Counted from the first letter of the stretch, positions 1-12,904 are shown. The stretch is 64,000 nucleotides of DNA from Bugula neritina (GCA_964035545.1 OZ037766.1:21841767-21905766); one strand, 5' to 3'. Notes: generated by a model from the letters alone, not told the origin. Numbers and translations: made by a program.

Positions 1-732
1 GTAGTAATTAATTACATTAGTATTATAGGCTTTATGGCAAATTACTTGGTCAATAGATTCTAAAATAATTTGTGAATGACTTCAGTTAAAAGTCTTCGTT
101 GCTACAACAAAGAGGATATTGAGTTGTAGAATGTAGATATTACTTTTTAAATAACTATTTACTTTATACTATATAAAAAGTTGAATTGCAAAAGGATATA
201 ATTTTAAATGTATATGTGTTTTATATCAATCAACACCATTTGCTCACTCCTCCACATATTTCCCTAACAAGTTTTGTACCTATTGTAAGATGTGGGGTTG
301 AGCTGTTTTTCTAGTGTTTTGACAAACAAACAAACAAATTCAGAACAAATTATGTAACATAGATTCTTCTGATTTTAGTGATTAAATTGCAGCCTGCTTA
401 TAGCTTAGTTTACATAATTTTGATAAATTTGCATTTACTTTCATTTTATTTTAAACTGTTGAAAAATCAACTTTGTATGTTATACAGCATGTTCTGAGTC
501 AAAAATTCGTTGCAGTTTGGTCATATCTGAGGTGTGGTTAGACTAAACCACAGTGTTTAAATGAATATTCACTGGCTATAACATTGATTTGTTTTGTGAT
601 ACTCTTTGAGTTTTTGGTGGTCTGTTGCCTAGAGTTTGATTACAAAATGACTCAGATGTTGCCAATAATAAAACCTAATAAATTCTAGCTTCGCAGCTCA
701 TATTGGGCTATATAGGGAAAATGTGTTAAGTA

Positions 733-839
733 AAGTGAAACCCTAAAGCAACTGTGGTTAGGAATTTTTATAATATATTGCTAACCTTTAGCCTATTACT
801 CAAACAAACCCAATACTGAATCGAATAAGGGTTTCACTT
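733..839. mobile_element. Possible tiny MITE in threonine aldolase intron
   Basis: Inverted ends AGTGAAACCCT (734-744) and AGGGTTTCACT (828-838) bracket about 85 AT-rich bases just upstream of the first visible threonine aldolase exon. The pairing extends one or two bases further each way. No coding potential and no convincing target duplication. The rest of 1-871 shows no exon I can identify and is probably intron; the missing 5' exons of the gene would lie to the left of the window. Confidence 0.35.
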
Positions 840-871
840 ATCAATACCTGACTTGAAACTTGTATTTGTAG

Positions 872-3374
872 GCTATATCCTTGGAGAACACACAGAATAG
901 GTGTGGAGGGCTGGTTCTACCAATCTCCTACTTTCAACAAGTTAGAGAACTAGCAGATGAGCACAAGCTTGCTGTGCATTTGGATGGGTCGAGATTGTTG
1001 AATGCATGTGTCGCAGTTGGTGTTGAACCATCTGCTTATACAAGCTTAGTTGACAGCGTGAACATGTGCTTTTCTAAGGTACAACTATTGAGTAACTTAA
1101 TTCACAGTGTTAGCTTTAGACTCGAACCACACGCACGCACTCTCTCTCTCTCTTTAATGTCTCACTATATACTAGTTTATTTGGCATGCATCGGCTTTTA
1201 TGAAAAACTAATGTCTATTAGGAGAAGTTATTTTTAAAATATAGTCATACAGGTATCTTACAAAATCTCTAGTGTGACTTTAAATAGCTTGTGTTTTACT
1301 TATAAACTATGTATTTCTAGCTAATATTGTATCATGTTTTATTTATAAGTATTGCGTGTTACAGGGTTTAGGTACACCTGCTGGGGCAATTATAGCTGGG
1401 ACAGCTGAATTCTGCAAAAGGTAGTGTTTGCGTAAATTCTAGTTTGAATGTTGCATGCGACCAAATTCCTAAAGGTATTTTTGCTTCAGGTGTTTGCATG
1501 TGAAACAGCAATGCGAATTTTTATGTTGTTCCATAGATTACTGTCAAATACGTATAATATAATAATTGTGGTAATCTTTTTCTACACAGAGCAAGAAGGA
1601 GTAGAAAAGCGTTGGGCGGTGGAATGCGACAAGCTGGAGTCTTGGCTGGTGCAGCAATGTATGCCTTAAGCAACCATGTTGAAAGACTGAAGGAAGATCA
1701 TGATAATACAGCCACTCTTGCTAAATGTATTTTTCAAATTTGGTTTCAGTTTATCGTCAGCAGTAGCATTGTGGATGGCTAATTTGCAGCAGCCTATCTT
1801 ATTGCTGTGTGTAGGGAATTTATGTTGTAATGTGAGCAAGAGTATTAATTTGATAAATATTTTTCATAAACTAGTATAATAGTTTTGTCTTAACTTTTAA
1901 AATAGCTACAAGTGCAGCATTTCTTGCAATATCAAGTTTATTACCTGAGGAAACTAAGCATTGGCTCAATTGAAATGCGTTTGAGTATAAAGCATTGACA
2001 ATTTATAGCAATCTATTTCTATGGCTTATTTCAACTGTGTTATAAATTTTTTTCTGGCAACACCGCCATGTCTTGTATTAAACTCTTTGCATTTCTTCTT
2101 ACAGTCATTGATGAGAATGGAGGACCCATTGCATCTGTTGATATGAGTAAAGTGCACACTAACATTTTATTTGTCAACGTTAACAACATCTTGGCTGTAG
2201 AAGTTGTAAAAAGGTTGGCTAAGGTACAATTTTTCTTACCAATATTCCCAGAATACTGTTTATTTACTGGCTTCCTTGGTTTTGGTCACAAACAGATGTT
2301 CGTACATGAGATGCGTGCAACGTGCTTTGGTTTTGACTTTAAATTGTTGCAGTATCAGTTTAATCTATATGTTAGAGTATGTCAACCTAAAACCAAACTT
2401 ATTTCTTATTGGTGTTTTGAAACTATGTGGCATATTTATGATTATGGTGAACTGTTGCCATATTTTGCAAATAATGTATGGATTTACATTAAGATATGAC
2501 TTTTTCAACTCAATTGTCTATTGCAACACAGCAAGGGTTAGTTGCTCAGCACATTTTCCAGGTTTTATGATTATTCAAATGTATTGGTGTTAGCTTTTTT
2601 GAGTATGTATGAATCTAAATTGCCATTGCAAAATTGATATTACTAAGCCATTAAAATAACCTTAACATTGATACAGTATAAAGTTGTAAGATATGATATT
2701 GATGCAGTATAAATTTTTAGGATATGGTATTATACTGACAACAGACCTTAAGAGTATTCTTACTGAACAGTATTCTTGTTGGTCCCATCACTCACTGTAT
2801 CTTTGTAGTACCCATAGCTTTTATATTGTATAAGTATTATTTCAATCTGTTTACCTAGGCTACATATTATGAAGAGTTAGATGCTGATATTTAGTGTTGA
2901 TTGAATGCAAGACACAATACCGAAAATCAATAGTTTTTCAGTAACTTGGAGGGTATAATTTGTTTTAAATAGTAGACATTCAATGCTTTGGCTTACAAAC
3001 CTTATTTTAGCATAATTTCACATTCTATAGAAAAATTCACATGACGGTCCATGAGTTATTTCATGGTGGTTATCAGCGCAATGTAATATTTGATGGGCCA
3101 ATATGTGAGCTTTTATATAAACTGTAAAGCTAAAGCTAAAAGATGTTTTTAAACTGAGTAGGTAGGTTTTGTCAAATGTTCATCATTTTTAATGTTTATC
3201 TCACAGGTAACAGAGAAAGAAAAGTTAGCCTTGGGAAAGTCTATTATAGTGAAAGTTGATGCTTACAGCAAGAGTGAAGTTCGCTGTGTTTGTCACCTGG
3301 ATGTCAGCAAAGAAGACATTGAACTAGTCACAATAAAACTAAAATATGTGCTGGATGAGCTGAAGTTGAAGTGA
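872..3374 (+). CDS. THA1: L-threonine aldolase, 3' part (five exons)
   Basis: Low-specificity L-threonine aldolase, a PLP-dependent fold-type I enzyme that splits threonine (and allo-threonine) into glycine and acetaldehyde. The exons I can place are 872-1078, 1365-1420, 1590-1726, 2105-2223 and 3207-3374. All have AG/GT borders and join in phase to 228 codons plus TGA. The first exon carries ENTQNRCGG and HLDGSRLLNA (the Asp that contacts the PLP ring) and ends with FSK, so the Schiff-base lysine is its last codon. The next exon continues GLGTPAGAIIAG. The third gives the LGGGMRQAGVLAGA motif. The last exon is the small C-terminal domain. About 130 N-terminal residues are missing because they lie left of the window. 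Nothing looks broken, so the gene is probably functional. The downstream neighbour PIGW is convergent. Confidence 0.93.
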
Positions 3375-3575
3375 ACAATGATTTGTGCTGTTTTGTGAGA
3401 ACAATAGGAACGTAACAAACAGCAGAACAACCTGTATGCTGACTTTTATGACATGCCCATCACCATGATTCAATGAAGTATGTAAAAATTACTGGTAATT
3501 CAACAGGTGGAATGCCCCAAATCTTTGTTGGGAGTACTAAGCAATCTGCTATAACAAACTACTTGAAATACATCA

Positions 3576-3581
3576 AATAAA
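3576..3581 (+). terminator. Candidate poly(A) signal of threonine aldolase
   Basis: AATAAA lies about 200 bp after the threonine aldolase stop codon and is the first canonical signal there. It sits 14 bp from an opposed AATAAA that could serve PIGW. The interval 3375-3747 otherwise holds only presumed 3' untranslated sequence. Confidence 0.5.
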
Positions 3582-3594
3582 CTCATACTCTTCA

Positions 3595-3600
3595 TTTATT
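3595..3600 (-). terminator. Candidate poly(A) signal of PIGW
   Basis: TTTATT on + is AATAAA on -, about 150 bp beyond the PIGW stop codon at 3748. It faces the threonine aldolase signal at 3576-3581, so the two convergent transcripts would end in, or overlap across, the same few tens of bases. Confidence 0.45.
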
Positions 3601-3747
3601 CAGCCATTATATTTACATATGAGTGATTAGAATAAATACAATACATGCCATGTACAAGCTAGATCATTCTAATTTACATGCCAAATCTACAAACTATCAA
3701 AAACTAAGATAACAGAAAAAACTAAAGTAATAAAAGAAAATAAGTCT

Positions 3748-6700
3748 CTACCAAAATTTTGTTTTTATTTTAAATATATACAATAAATATATTATAGAAT
3801 TTAAAGTGAATAAGTAGGATATAACTATAAGAAAAGAGAGAGTGGGTGTGCACTGTAGAGTGTCTATGAGTAGGTTAACAGCCCCGGTAAGAATGTTGGC
3901 TATGAGGAAGTATAGGAGGCCATTGTAATTCACAGCTTCTAGCAGGCAGCTTCGATAACTGAATGTGTTGACTGTGTAATAAATAAACATAAATAATGGG
4001 TAAACATGGTTCTGCAAACAAGTCTAGTTAGTACCCTAGCACAATTATCACATGGAGAATTTTTAGCAATAGACCATGTAAAACTCAGCCAATCAGCGAA
4101 GTGTACCAGGTCAATGTCTTACCATTGTAACTGATATAAAATTCTGCAAGTTCAATTGCGAAATGCATGCTTTTAAAAGCTAGTTGTGCAACTTTTTTTT
4201 CATGCATTATTTAATTTCATACCTTAAATTGATGACTCTTGAAATGAATTTTTAAAATGTCTAAATTAAGTGTTTATAAAATGCAATTGAAAATTTCATG
4301 TCTAGAAAAATGACCTGGTACACTTTTGCAACTTGAGGCCAATTATTACATAACTGCCAGCTTAGTAGTTATTTGTTGTTGCAGCTTGAATGGGTTATTG
4401 TTTAGCATTGGAAGCTTGCAGTAAACATCTGTGAATTTGGTACATGACTTTGATTGGCTGGTTTTTGAATGGCCCTTTAGTATATGCATCTGGATGGCTG
4501 GGTAGTGTAGGCTCCGCCTACATCTAGCTAATGTACAGTAGCCAATCCACAGTAGTATTACAAAATTTCTGTTTAACAAATGAAATATTCTGGTCATTTG
4601 TCTTGTACTTTACAATAATAAATATTCTATTCAACTAGAATTTTATTGTATGTGAGCCATGGGAACTACTAAGAGGTTAAATCAACCACCCATGCTAGTA
4701 ATATTGTAGCTCGCAGTAATAGCAAGTCCACACCATATAAATATACACATAAGCTATTATGTGCAGTTTATGAATGCTGAAATGACCCCATTTCTTACCT
4801 TCAATTTGAAAAAAATTGTATTACATATTCTGCCACTTCTGCACCAGGAACTTGTTTTCCTTTTAAATTTTGAAAATAGTGGTCAGTTTCTGCAGCAGTC
4901 AACATTCACAATAAACAACGTAAGCTTTCAAATAAACTATAAATATATGAAATATTAGTGTGGAAACAATGTAATTTATTCATTGCTATAATGAAAAATT
5001 ATAAGAATATTATATAAAAGCTAGATATAGATTTCTAGTAAAATGGCATAGGTAAAAATAACACATTTTTACTTCAAATTCTAAATTTCATCAGTCACCA
5101 ATGGTGGCTGTAGATTACAGAGAGCACAGCAGACTATCATAATCATAAGGATGGTCAGCCCACTGAGCAAAATCCAACTCCAACCCTTCATTTGGGTTAC
5201 CAATGCACTAAAGCATATAATGTAAGACGCACAAAAAAACAGTGGTTTTAATGAAACATGTGAAAGAAGCGAACAGAAAACGTCTTCAACAGAGTCAGCT
5301 GATATAGAGCAACAGAACTCATCTGACAGCCATCCTCATAGTCAGACTTCATCAGAAGTAACTGAGTTACCAGAAACATCAACTACTCAGAAAAAAAGAT
5401 CTGCACATTCTATTGATAGACGAAAATCAAAAGTTGGAAGAAAAGGCTCAAAAAGTTCCACGTTTAAACAAAAAGCAACTATTGAAAAAGTAAAAGTTTT
5501 TAAAACTTTCACCACTACAGATGAGCGAACTAAATTCTATACTGGAATTCCTACACGTTCTCTATACTATTTTTTAGCAAGGTAAAAATTATGATTTTCT
5601 TATTGCAAAGATAAACTATGGTTTATTACAAATAAACAAGGCAAGTCTCACTATGCTAAACTTTGTACATTGATTAAATTTGATGTGTAGTAAAACTGTC
5701 ATTTTAATTAAATTTGTTGCAGTATGAGTGTATCATTCATACATTTCTTATTAAAGATGTTGTTTTATGTAAGATATTCATAAATACCAGAGTGGTCATC
5801 TGCATGCTTTGATTTATTTAGTTTAGGGTTTTATTTAAACAAGCAGCAGTCTTTTATTTGTGGACAAATTGACTCACTTTCTCCAGGAAAAGTAAATTGT
5901 TTTGGCTTAAATTTTCCTTGGTTATTTTAAAGCTTATCAAAAGTGGCCTCCTAATCTAATTTTTAGCTGAAACTAAGTCAGTGTTTAAACCTAAAATGGT
6001 TTACACTTGTTACTAGTTTCACTTATTCACAAACATTATTAAATGCTATTCTAGAAATAATATGGGTTTGAATTAGTTATAGTATAATTATAAAATGAAG
6101 TAATAATTGTTTGTCCACAGTATTTGTTTAAACTCATGACTTCATTCAAAGGATGTATTCATACAACTAGCTTATTATGTACTGTTACAGTATTATGTAA
6201 CACATGTTGACACACATTACATTCTGTTTGGATGGTGATATATTGGGTCAAGCCTTCAACTAGCAGTTCTTGAACTTCATAGTTCTTGCAAAATATAACT
6301 GAAGCTACTTACCAGAGGGTAAAAACTGCTGAATAAATACAAACTAAGCACAAAATTTATTTAGCACATACATTATAATTTGAATCATAATTTAATTTTC
6401 ATTCTTTGTTTACTACATTTAGATTTATATGTCCGAAGATGAAAGTTCTCACTTTCAGAAAAAAAGTTAACAGGACAAGATAAACTTTTATTGGCTTTGA
6501 TGAAGCTGCGTCAAGACTTACAGTTTCAAATGCTTGCTGGGCTTTTTTATATCTCTAAATTGCTAGCAAGCAAAACCTTCAAAGACACATTAGATATTTT
6601 AGCAAGAGAACTAAACAATCTAATAGTTTTTCCAACAAGAGAGAAGCTGAACACTCCTCTGAGCTTTCAAAGCCAATATGCTAACATTAGGTGCATTATA

Positions 6701-9700
6701 GACTGCACAGAAATATTCATTTGTAAGCCTCAATCAAAGCTGGCTCAATCTTTAACATGGAGTGAGTATAAAAAGACCAACACCATCAATTATTTGGTTG
6801 CAATTACACCCAAGGGCACTATTTGCTTTATTTCGCATGGAATGGGAGGTAGAGCCTAAGACAAGTGTGTAGTGAATGACTCTGGGTTCTTAGACTTCAT
6901 AAACCCAGGTGATGTGGTTATGGCAGATAGAGGCTTTCTTATTGAAAAAGAACTTATAGGCGCTGGAGCCAAGTTGGCCATACCACCTGGGAAAAGAGGC
7001 CATTTGCAAATGACTAAAATGCAGTTACTGCAAACAAAGTTGATTGCTAACCTTCGAATCCATGTCAAAAGAGCAATCGAAAGAATAAAGGAGTTCAATA
7101 TTTTAAATGGTCCTGGAAGTGTGAACTTGGTGTTGGCACCTCTATTAGACAAGATTATGATAGTTTGCTGTGCTCTCTGTAATCTACAGCCACCATTGGT
7201 GACTGATGAAATTTAGAATTTGAAGTAAAAATGTGTTATTTTTACCTGTGCCATTTTACTAGAAATCTATATCTAGCTTTTATATAATATTCTTATAATT
7301 TTTCATTATAGCAATGAATAAATTACATTGTTTCCACACTAATATTTCATATATTTATAGTTTATTTGAAAGCTTACGTTGTTTATTGTGAATGTTGACT
7401 GCTGCAGAAACTGACCACTATTTTCAAAATTTAAAAGGAAAACAAGTTCCTGGTGCAGAAGTGGCAGAATATGTAATACAATTTTTTTCAAATTGAAGGT
7501 AAGAAATGGGGTCATTTCAGCATTCATAAACTGCACATAATAGCTTATGTGTATATTTATATGGTGTGGACTTGCTATTACTGCGAGCTACAATATTACT
7601 AGCATGGGTGGTTGATTTAACCTCTTAGTAGTTCCCATGGCTCACATACAATAAAATTCTAGTTGAATAGAATATTTATTATTGTAAAGTACAAGACAAA
7701 TGACCAGAATATTTCATTTGTTAAACAGAAACTTTGTAATACTACTGTGGATTGGCTACTGTACATTAGCTAGATGTAGGCGGAGTCTACACTACTTAGC
7801 CATCCAGATGCATATACTAAAGGGCCATTCAAAAACCAGCCAATCAAAGTCATGTACCAAATTCACAGATGTTTACTGCAAGCTTCCAATGCTAAACAAT
7901 AACCCATTCAAGCTGCAACAACAAATAACTACTAAGCTGGCAGTTATGTAATAATTGGCCTCAAGTTGCAAAAGTGTACCAGGTCATTTTTCTAGACATG
8001 AAATTTTCAATTGCATTTTATAAACACTTAATTTAGACATTTTAAAAATTCATTTCAAGAGTCATCAATTTAAGGTATGAAATTAAATAATGCATGAAAA
8101 AAAAGTTGCACAACTAGCTTTTAAAAGCATGCATTTCGCAATTGAACTTGCAGAATTTTATATCAGTTACAATGGTAAGACATTGACCTGGTACACTTCG
8201 CTGATTGGCTGAGTTTTACATGGTCTATTGCATATGCGTATATGTTTGTCTTTAGTTACAGGAGCTTTTGTCCACTACACAGGTTTAGCAGAATTTCAAC
8301 CACTAAACAGCACTTTCTTACAGAGGGCATTGGTGACTACACCTTTCACACTTCTTGTTATGATAATTCAATTACTAAAGAGAATCTAATTATGTATCAC
8401 AAAAAATAGTTGAAAAGATTTTACTTAGTAATATAACATAGTGCTACCTGTGAATACGAGATCAATAAGTTGGTGAAGGAGGAAGACAGCTAGCATAGTA
8501 GCAATGACCAATGAGCTGTGGTGTATCTAAAAGAATAAATACAACATAGAAACAACTATTAGGTTAGATAATATTAAATGCTTAAAAATAGTTAAAAAAT
8601 CTAAAACCAGTTGATTTTATTATTCTATATTGCTTTTCATTATTCTATCCCATTTTTGAAAGCTAAAGCTGAAAGACTTTTTAACACACTTATGCAGCAT
8701 TAAATTATTCACATACATCTTGACCATCAGTTAAATACAACTACAAGGTAGCATGCCAAGCATATCGATTTTATATTAAGTTTTGTGCATATATGTGTTT
8801 TGAGTTAATTCGAGATGATAAAGTTGCCAATGAGTTCCATTTCTGCAGCACTTTGGAACTGATACTGAAAATTTCTACTTGAATAAAACCTGAAAAGTTG
8901 GGTTAAATTAATTATACTTACAGTCCAAAGAATAAAAGTAAGATTCGCCATTCTTCTTGAAACATCAATCCCATAGGCCCTGGCCACTAGCATCCCTAAT
9001 AGTGAGATTCCACTCAATAATAGCAACTGAAGTGCCAACTTGAAATTATCCCCCCATGTCACTCTAAAGTCACAATATCAATCTTTTATTGTATTTATGA
9101 TTTACTTCAAGACAATATTTCATGTATAAAAAGGCCACAGGCATGTTTCATAGCATATCAAAATTGAACTACCATAACTGGTTGTTATACAGGAATGGGT
9201 TGAAGGCAACATTAGCCATGGTATGGAGAAAAAACCTTATAAGTCAAGTCAATCTATGACACAAGTTATTTTGAAATGATCTACAAATAATTAGTCTATC
9301 TAATATATATGTACGTTTAAAAATTTTGAGAAATAAACAGAAACTGGCAGGAGTTACATGTACTTAGCAATCTGGTAACCAATTAAGAAAGTAATAAGTT
9401 TTAAAATGTTTCAGAAAGTCTATCAAAATTTTAACACAAATCAAATTTAGTCGAGTCAATTAATTACTTTGGCAATTCAAGTCAAAGTTGATTGAATCAG
9501 GTACTAGAGTCAGCAAGTACCTGGTTGAACCTAACTTGTACCTTAGCTTATGCAATAATAATTGTTTCTGACTAATTATGTGCATAAAGACACAACACAT
9601 AATTCGGAAATAACTAAAACACATTAGAATTAAGTTGGTACCTTGTTTTTTGAAATATAATTCTTCCAATTGCAACACCGGCAAAATACAACGACATGTA

Positions 9701-11839
9701 ACCTAAAAGAGAGAATATTCCTTCCCTATTGGCTGATAATAGGTCGCTGTGTCTACCACCTTCTCGTAGAATATATTCTTGCAGTTTATGAGACAGCAAA
9801 TATTGATAGATTGCAGCAAATGACACACTGAGTAAAGCAGCTTTGCTTGGTTTCAGAACACAAAGCATTGCAGTGCTTAACAGCTGTAAGGAGACAGAGA
9901 AACATATGATGAAAATCCAACACGTTTTTAACCTATACAACCCAAGTTTCTTATAAAAGCACAACAAATGAAAATGAAAGTTAACCAAAAGCTCATTACT
10001 ATTGATACTGATAGAGTTATAAGTTATTGGTTAAAATTCAGAGATTATTAATCACTTGCAACTTAATTGGTTTTTTAGCCTGCTTTGTTTCGAATAACAT
10101 TATTTGCTAAGAAAGTTAGTTCAATTTATAACAAATGTCTTAGTTTGAAAATATGATGGAAAAAAATACCATACCCTGACTGCTGCCAAAGTGAGGAAAA
10201 AATTCCAGTGAACACCATATTCAGTGACATGTTCCTGATAGTTGGATGATTTAGTGGATATCAACCTGGCTACGCCAAGTATAGTGAGTGGTAGGGACGT
10301 TCTTAATACCTTCCTTAAACTAGCCAATTTCTCACTAAAACCTCTGCAGATATAAAAAATGAAGTTACAAAATCCTGCCATAAGCTAAATAGCATAATGA
10401 TATTTTCAACACAATAATAGTATGTAGGTGAAGCAAGCAGCTGTACACAGCCATATCGCCATGAGAAGATAACTGCCATCATACCGAATTTCTATGGTAG
10501 AATCAGTTGCCTCTTTACAAACGATGGAGTTGCACATAATAAATGCACCAACAAATATATCCATAAGACCAGTTCCAAAAGTTTCGGTTTTAGCGAGTCG
10601 CCTGGGGTAGATCTTAAAGTCAACAGCGAGAATACATATAGCCGTTAGTACGTTGACATATGCCCGGTACCTACAAATTAATTTTTAAAAGAGGAAGTTA
10701 AATATCACATAAATACAATTATTTTGGCGTCTTAGTTGTGCGATAAAGGTGCTACTTACAAAGCCAAAAAATTATCAAATATAGAGGAATGGTAGTAGGA
10801 CATAATGATTTAGTGTACATTCAATCATCTAAACACAGTGTCTTTATGAAAAAAGCTAACATAACACAATGAAAAATTAAATTGGCCAAAAGACAATAAC
10901 AAATTTTTCTTGATTAAATAAGTTTTTATATCTCTTAAAATTATCTTTCTTTTATACATAGTACACTTCAAAAACTAAATTGATAGCAACTACTTGAACA
11001 ATTTAATACAGATCAACAAAGTTTGCTATACTAACAATATAATATATATTCTGAACTAAAACCTGCAATGCAGAGATAGATAAGGTTAAGAACAAACCAG
11101 CTAATATAGCTTCTATCAGTCTTGCCTACAGTTTTATTCATGACTTCTTTCAAAGAGTTATACTTGAAGTTAGTACACGTAGTAGCAAGGAGAAGGAGTG
11201 CCATGGCCAGCATTGTTTGAGTAAATGCCATGTAATGATCAGCGAACACGGTCAAAGTTGCCAATAAAGGTATAACACACAGACCCAAGTCCACCACATA
11301 CATTCTGCAAGCAAATAAAATTAAACAATAGAATGAAAAAATTCAAAAAGTTAATATAATATTATGTGTGCTAAGCCACTCCATTGAACTAAAATTTCTA
11401 AATTGTCACTTATAAAACCATTGGGTTAATAAATTTACGTTATGGGAGCTTAAAATTTTAGAAAATCAATTCTAATAGCGTTAAAGACAGAGTAGTCATC
11501 CCTTTTAGGCGAAATGTAGCATATTAGTCTGAGATGCCTGAAATGACATTCATTTCAGTATACTACCCTTACAGCGTAGGTGCCATACAAAAGATGGGAA
11601 ATGTATTTCCATACTTTTAGTAAAAAAAAATTGAGCTTGACCTACAATGATTTTCCAGCTAAAGTGTGAGCAAATTCATGTCTGTTGATTTTATGTCCTT
11701 GAAAAATAAAGCAGCAGAATGATGAAAAGAGAAGTATGCAGAGTGGTTGAACGAGCTGAATAAAGTCCACTTCAATCCAAGTAGTACCATTAAGGTGACT
11801 AACGAATTGTTCTTTCAATGCTCGCTTACTTTCATCCAT
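3748..11839 (-). CDS. PIGW: PIGW / GWT1-type GPI-anchor inositol acyltransferase
   Basis: ER multi-pass enzyme that acylates the inositol ring of GlcN-PI, an early step in GPI-anchor synthesis. Eight coding exons read on -: 11839-11646, 11304-11098, 10670-10485, 10343-10175, 9883-9642, 9063-8922, 8526-8448 and 3971-3748. Every junction is GT-AG and in phase, giving 480 codons and a stop, close to the roughly 500 residues of animal PIGW. Family hallmarks in order: an N-terminal LNGTTWIEV segment; [20 protein letters not shown] followed by [62 protein letters not shown]; and [20 protein letters not shown] near the end, finishing with FW as in relatives. Hydrophobic segments recur throughout, as expected. 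The start ATG (11839) is the first in-frame Met of exon 1. The exon 7 donor and exon 8 acceptor are chosen by phase, since an alternative acceptor near 4011 would break the frame. The last intron (3972-8447) contains a 4.2 kb transposon. Confidence 0.93.
4066..8231 (+). mobile_element. ISL2EU/Harbinger-type DNA transposon with ~1.08 kb inverted arms
   Basis: The sequence beginning GCAATAGACCATGTAAAACT at 4066 recurs inverted, ending at 8231. The near-identical inverted copy runs inward to about 5148 on the left and about 7152 on the right. Short ORFs at 4346-4597 (-) and 7700-7951 (+), and at 4761-4958 (+) and 7339-7536 (-), are mirror copies within the arms, not genes. The centre encodes a DDE transposase on + (separate entry). 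The 3' end of that gene lies inside the right arm, so the left arm carries an inverted copy of its last ~20 codons. The element sits wholly within the last PIGW intron. I could not see a clear target duplication. Confidence 0.85.
5230..7216 (+). pseudogene. Decayed ISL2EU-type transposase
   Basis: An upstream open segment (about 5230-5581) is Ser/Lys rich, ends in [13 protein letters not shown] and stops at a good donor (AG|GTAAAA at 5581/5582). The main exon from about 6423 to 7216 has [19 protein letters not shown], then [12 protein letters not shown] (first catalytic Asp), [34 protein letters not shown] (second Asp) and [11 protein letters not shown] (Glu), the DDE_Tnp_4 signature in the ISL2EU style. 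Two lesions are visible: an in-frame TAA at 6857-6859, between GGRA and DKC where relatives are continuous, and a frame change near the A-run at about 6460, just before KKLTGQDK. It therefore looks inactive as it stands. The assignment to ISL2EU rests on motif order and the long inverted repeats. Confidence 0.8.
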
Positions 11840-12284
11840 GATCTAAAATTATCATCAAAATAATAAAAAAGTAAATAAGTAGGCATATACAATTTTGTTC
11901 ATCAAGGTCAAAAGATTAAATCTATGGTCAACATAATCTACTTTCTTATGATTGTCATTTTAGCGTCAGAATAACATTTTAATTGTCATACTCCATCTCA
12001 CTGTAGCTATTTTATTAACTGTTTATGATTTATTGTCAGTCATCATTGTGCTAGCCACAGCAACACGAGTAAAACACAAGTCATAAGCAAATCGTTGAAC
12101 AGAAAATGACAGTCATAGAGTAATAATTATAAACACAATTCAACTTCGAAATAATATAAAAAAATTGAAACTAAAACTTCAGTGACCTATGCTAAGTTTA
12201 ATGCTTAGTTTCATATTCAGTAATATTTATATCACAACTATAAATTTAACTTTATACTGATAAATGCATTTAATTTGGTGTCCG

Positions 12285-12460
12285 GTAATAATTGCAAAAG
12301 CAATAATGGCAAAATGGCACATTTTCAATATTAGGGTTTGGGGTGGTGTTTGGGGTGTTGGTTGGGGCTTTAAGGGTTGGGGGTTTGGGAAAATTTAATA
12401 TCAATGTGAGTGTGCCATTTTTATCTGTGCTATTTTTACCGGTGCCATTTTTACCTAAAA
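12285..12460. repeat. Hairpin-like block with G-rich core
   Basis: Imperfect inverted arms (CCGGTAA near 12280-12290 and TTACCGG near 12436-12442; AAAATGGCAC at 12311-12320 and GTGCCATTTT at 12412-12421) flank a strongly G-biased core at about 12331-12390. The core has at least six runs of three or more G on +, enough for several alternative G-quadruplexes. It lies about 450 bp upstream of the PIGW start codon. It could be a degenerate MITE. The stretch 11840-12280 holds no gene I can see. Confidence 0.5.
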
Positions 12461-12904
12461 TCATTTAATCTTGATACTAAGAATGAGTAAGAGTGATAGC
12501 ATTTCAGTGCAGTTGTAAATATGATCATGATTACATCATAATGATAATTACTGTAAACATATAAATATCAATCATAGCTTTTATTATTGCTAGCACTAAA
12601 ATTATATGTATAACTAACAACTAATACTAATAGTAACAGCAATAGTAATACATTAATTGTAAAACTAGTTGTAATAGTAATACCTAACAACTTGATTATT
12701 AATTTTAAATAACTAATAATAGCAAGTGTAAATATAACAATGAGTTATACTAGAAGTAAAAGCGTAATAAAAAATATTATCAGAGCTATTGAACAGTACT
12801 CTTTGCGTCTGGTTGTTGACTCTAAAAAGGCCGTTATGGTGAGCATAGAGCCTAGACTAGGTAGAGGAAATCTTGACTGGAGTTTTTTGACGATAATAGT
12901 TGGC
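12461..12904. other. AT-rich low-complexity stretch, no gene seen
   Basis: Loose repeats of TAATA, TAGTAA and AACTAATA words dominate 12540-12740. The short ORFs that cross 12740-13073 on both strands run into the neighbouring MITE and show no protein-family resemblance. Confidence 0.5.

Noticed and set aside
1915-1973. Possible extra threonine aldolase exon (SAAFLAISSLLPEETKHWLN-like)
   Set aside because: Including it breaks the phase and puts a stop in frame; the flanking exons join without it.
3972-4017. Alternative start of the last PIGW exon at about 4011
   Set aside because: Its phase does not match the preceding exon, while the acceptor before 3971 does.
4346-7951. Paired small ORFs of 65 and 83 codons on opposite strands
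   Set aside because: They are mirror images in the two arms of one transposon, with no domain; identical chance frames in an inverted repeat.
8805-8890. Extension of the PIGW frame to a stop near 8805
   Set aside because: It reads through the GTAAGT donor at 8921; splicing to 8526-8448 preserves phase and leads to the conserved C-terminus.
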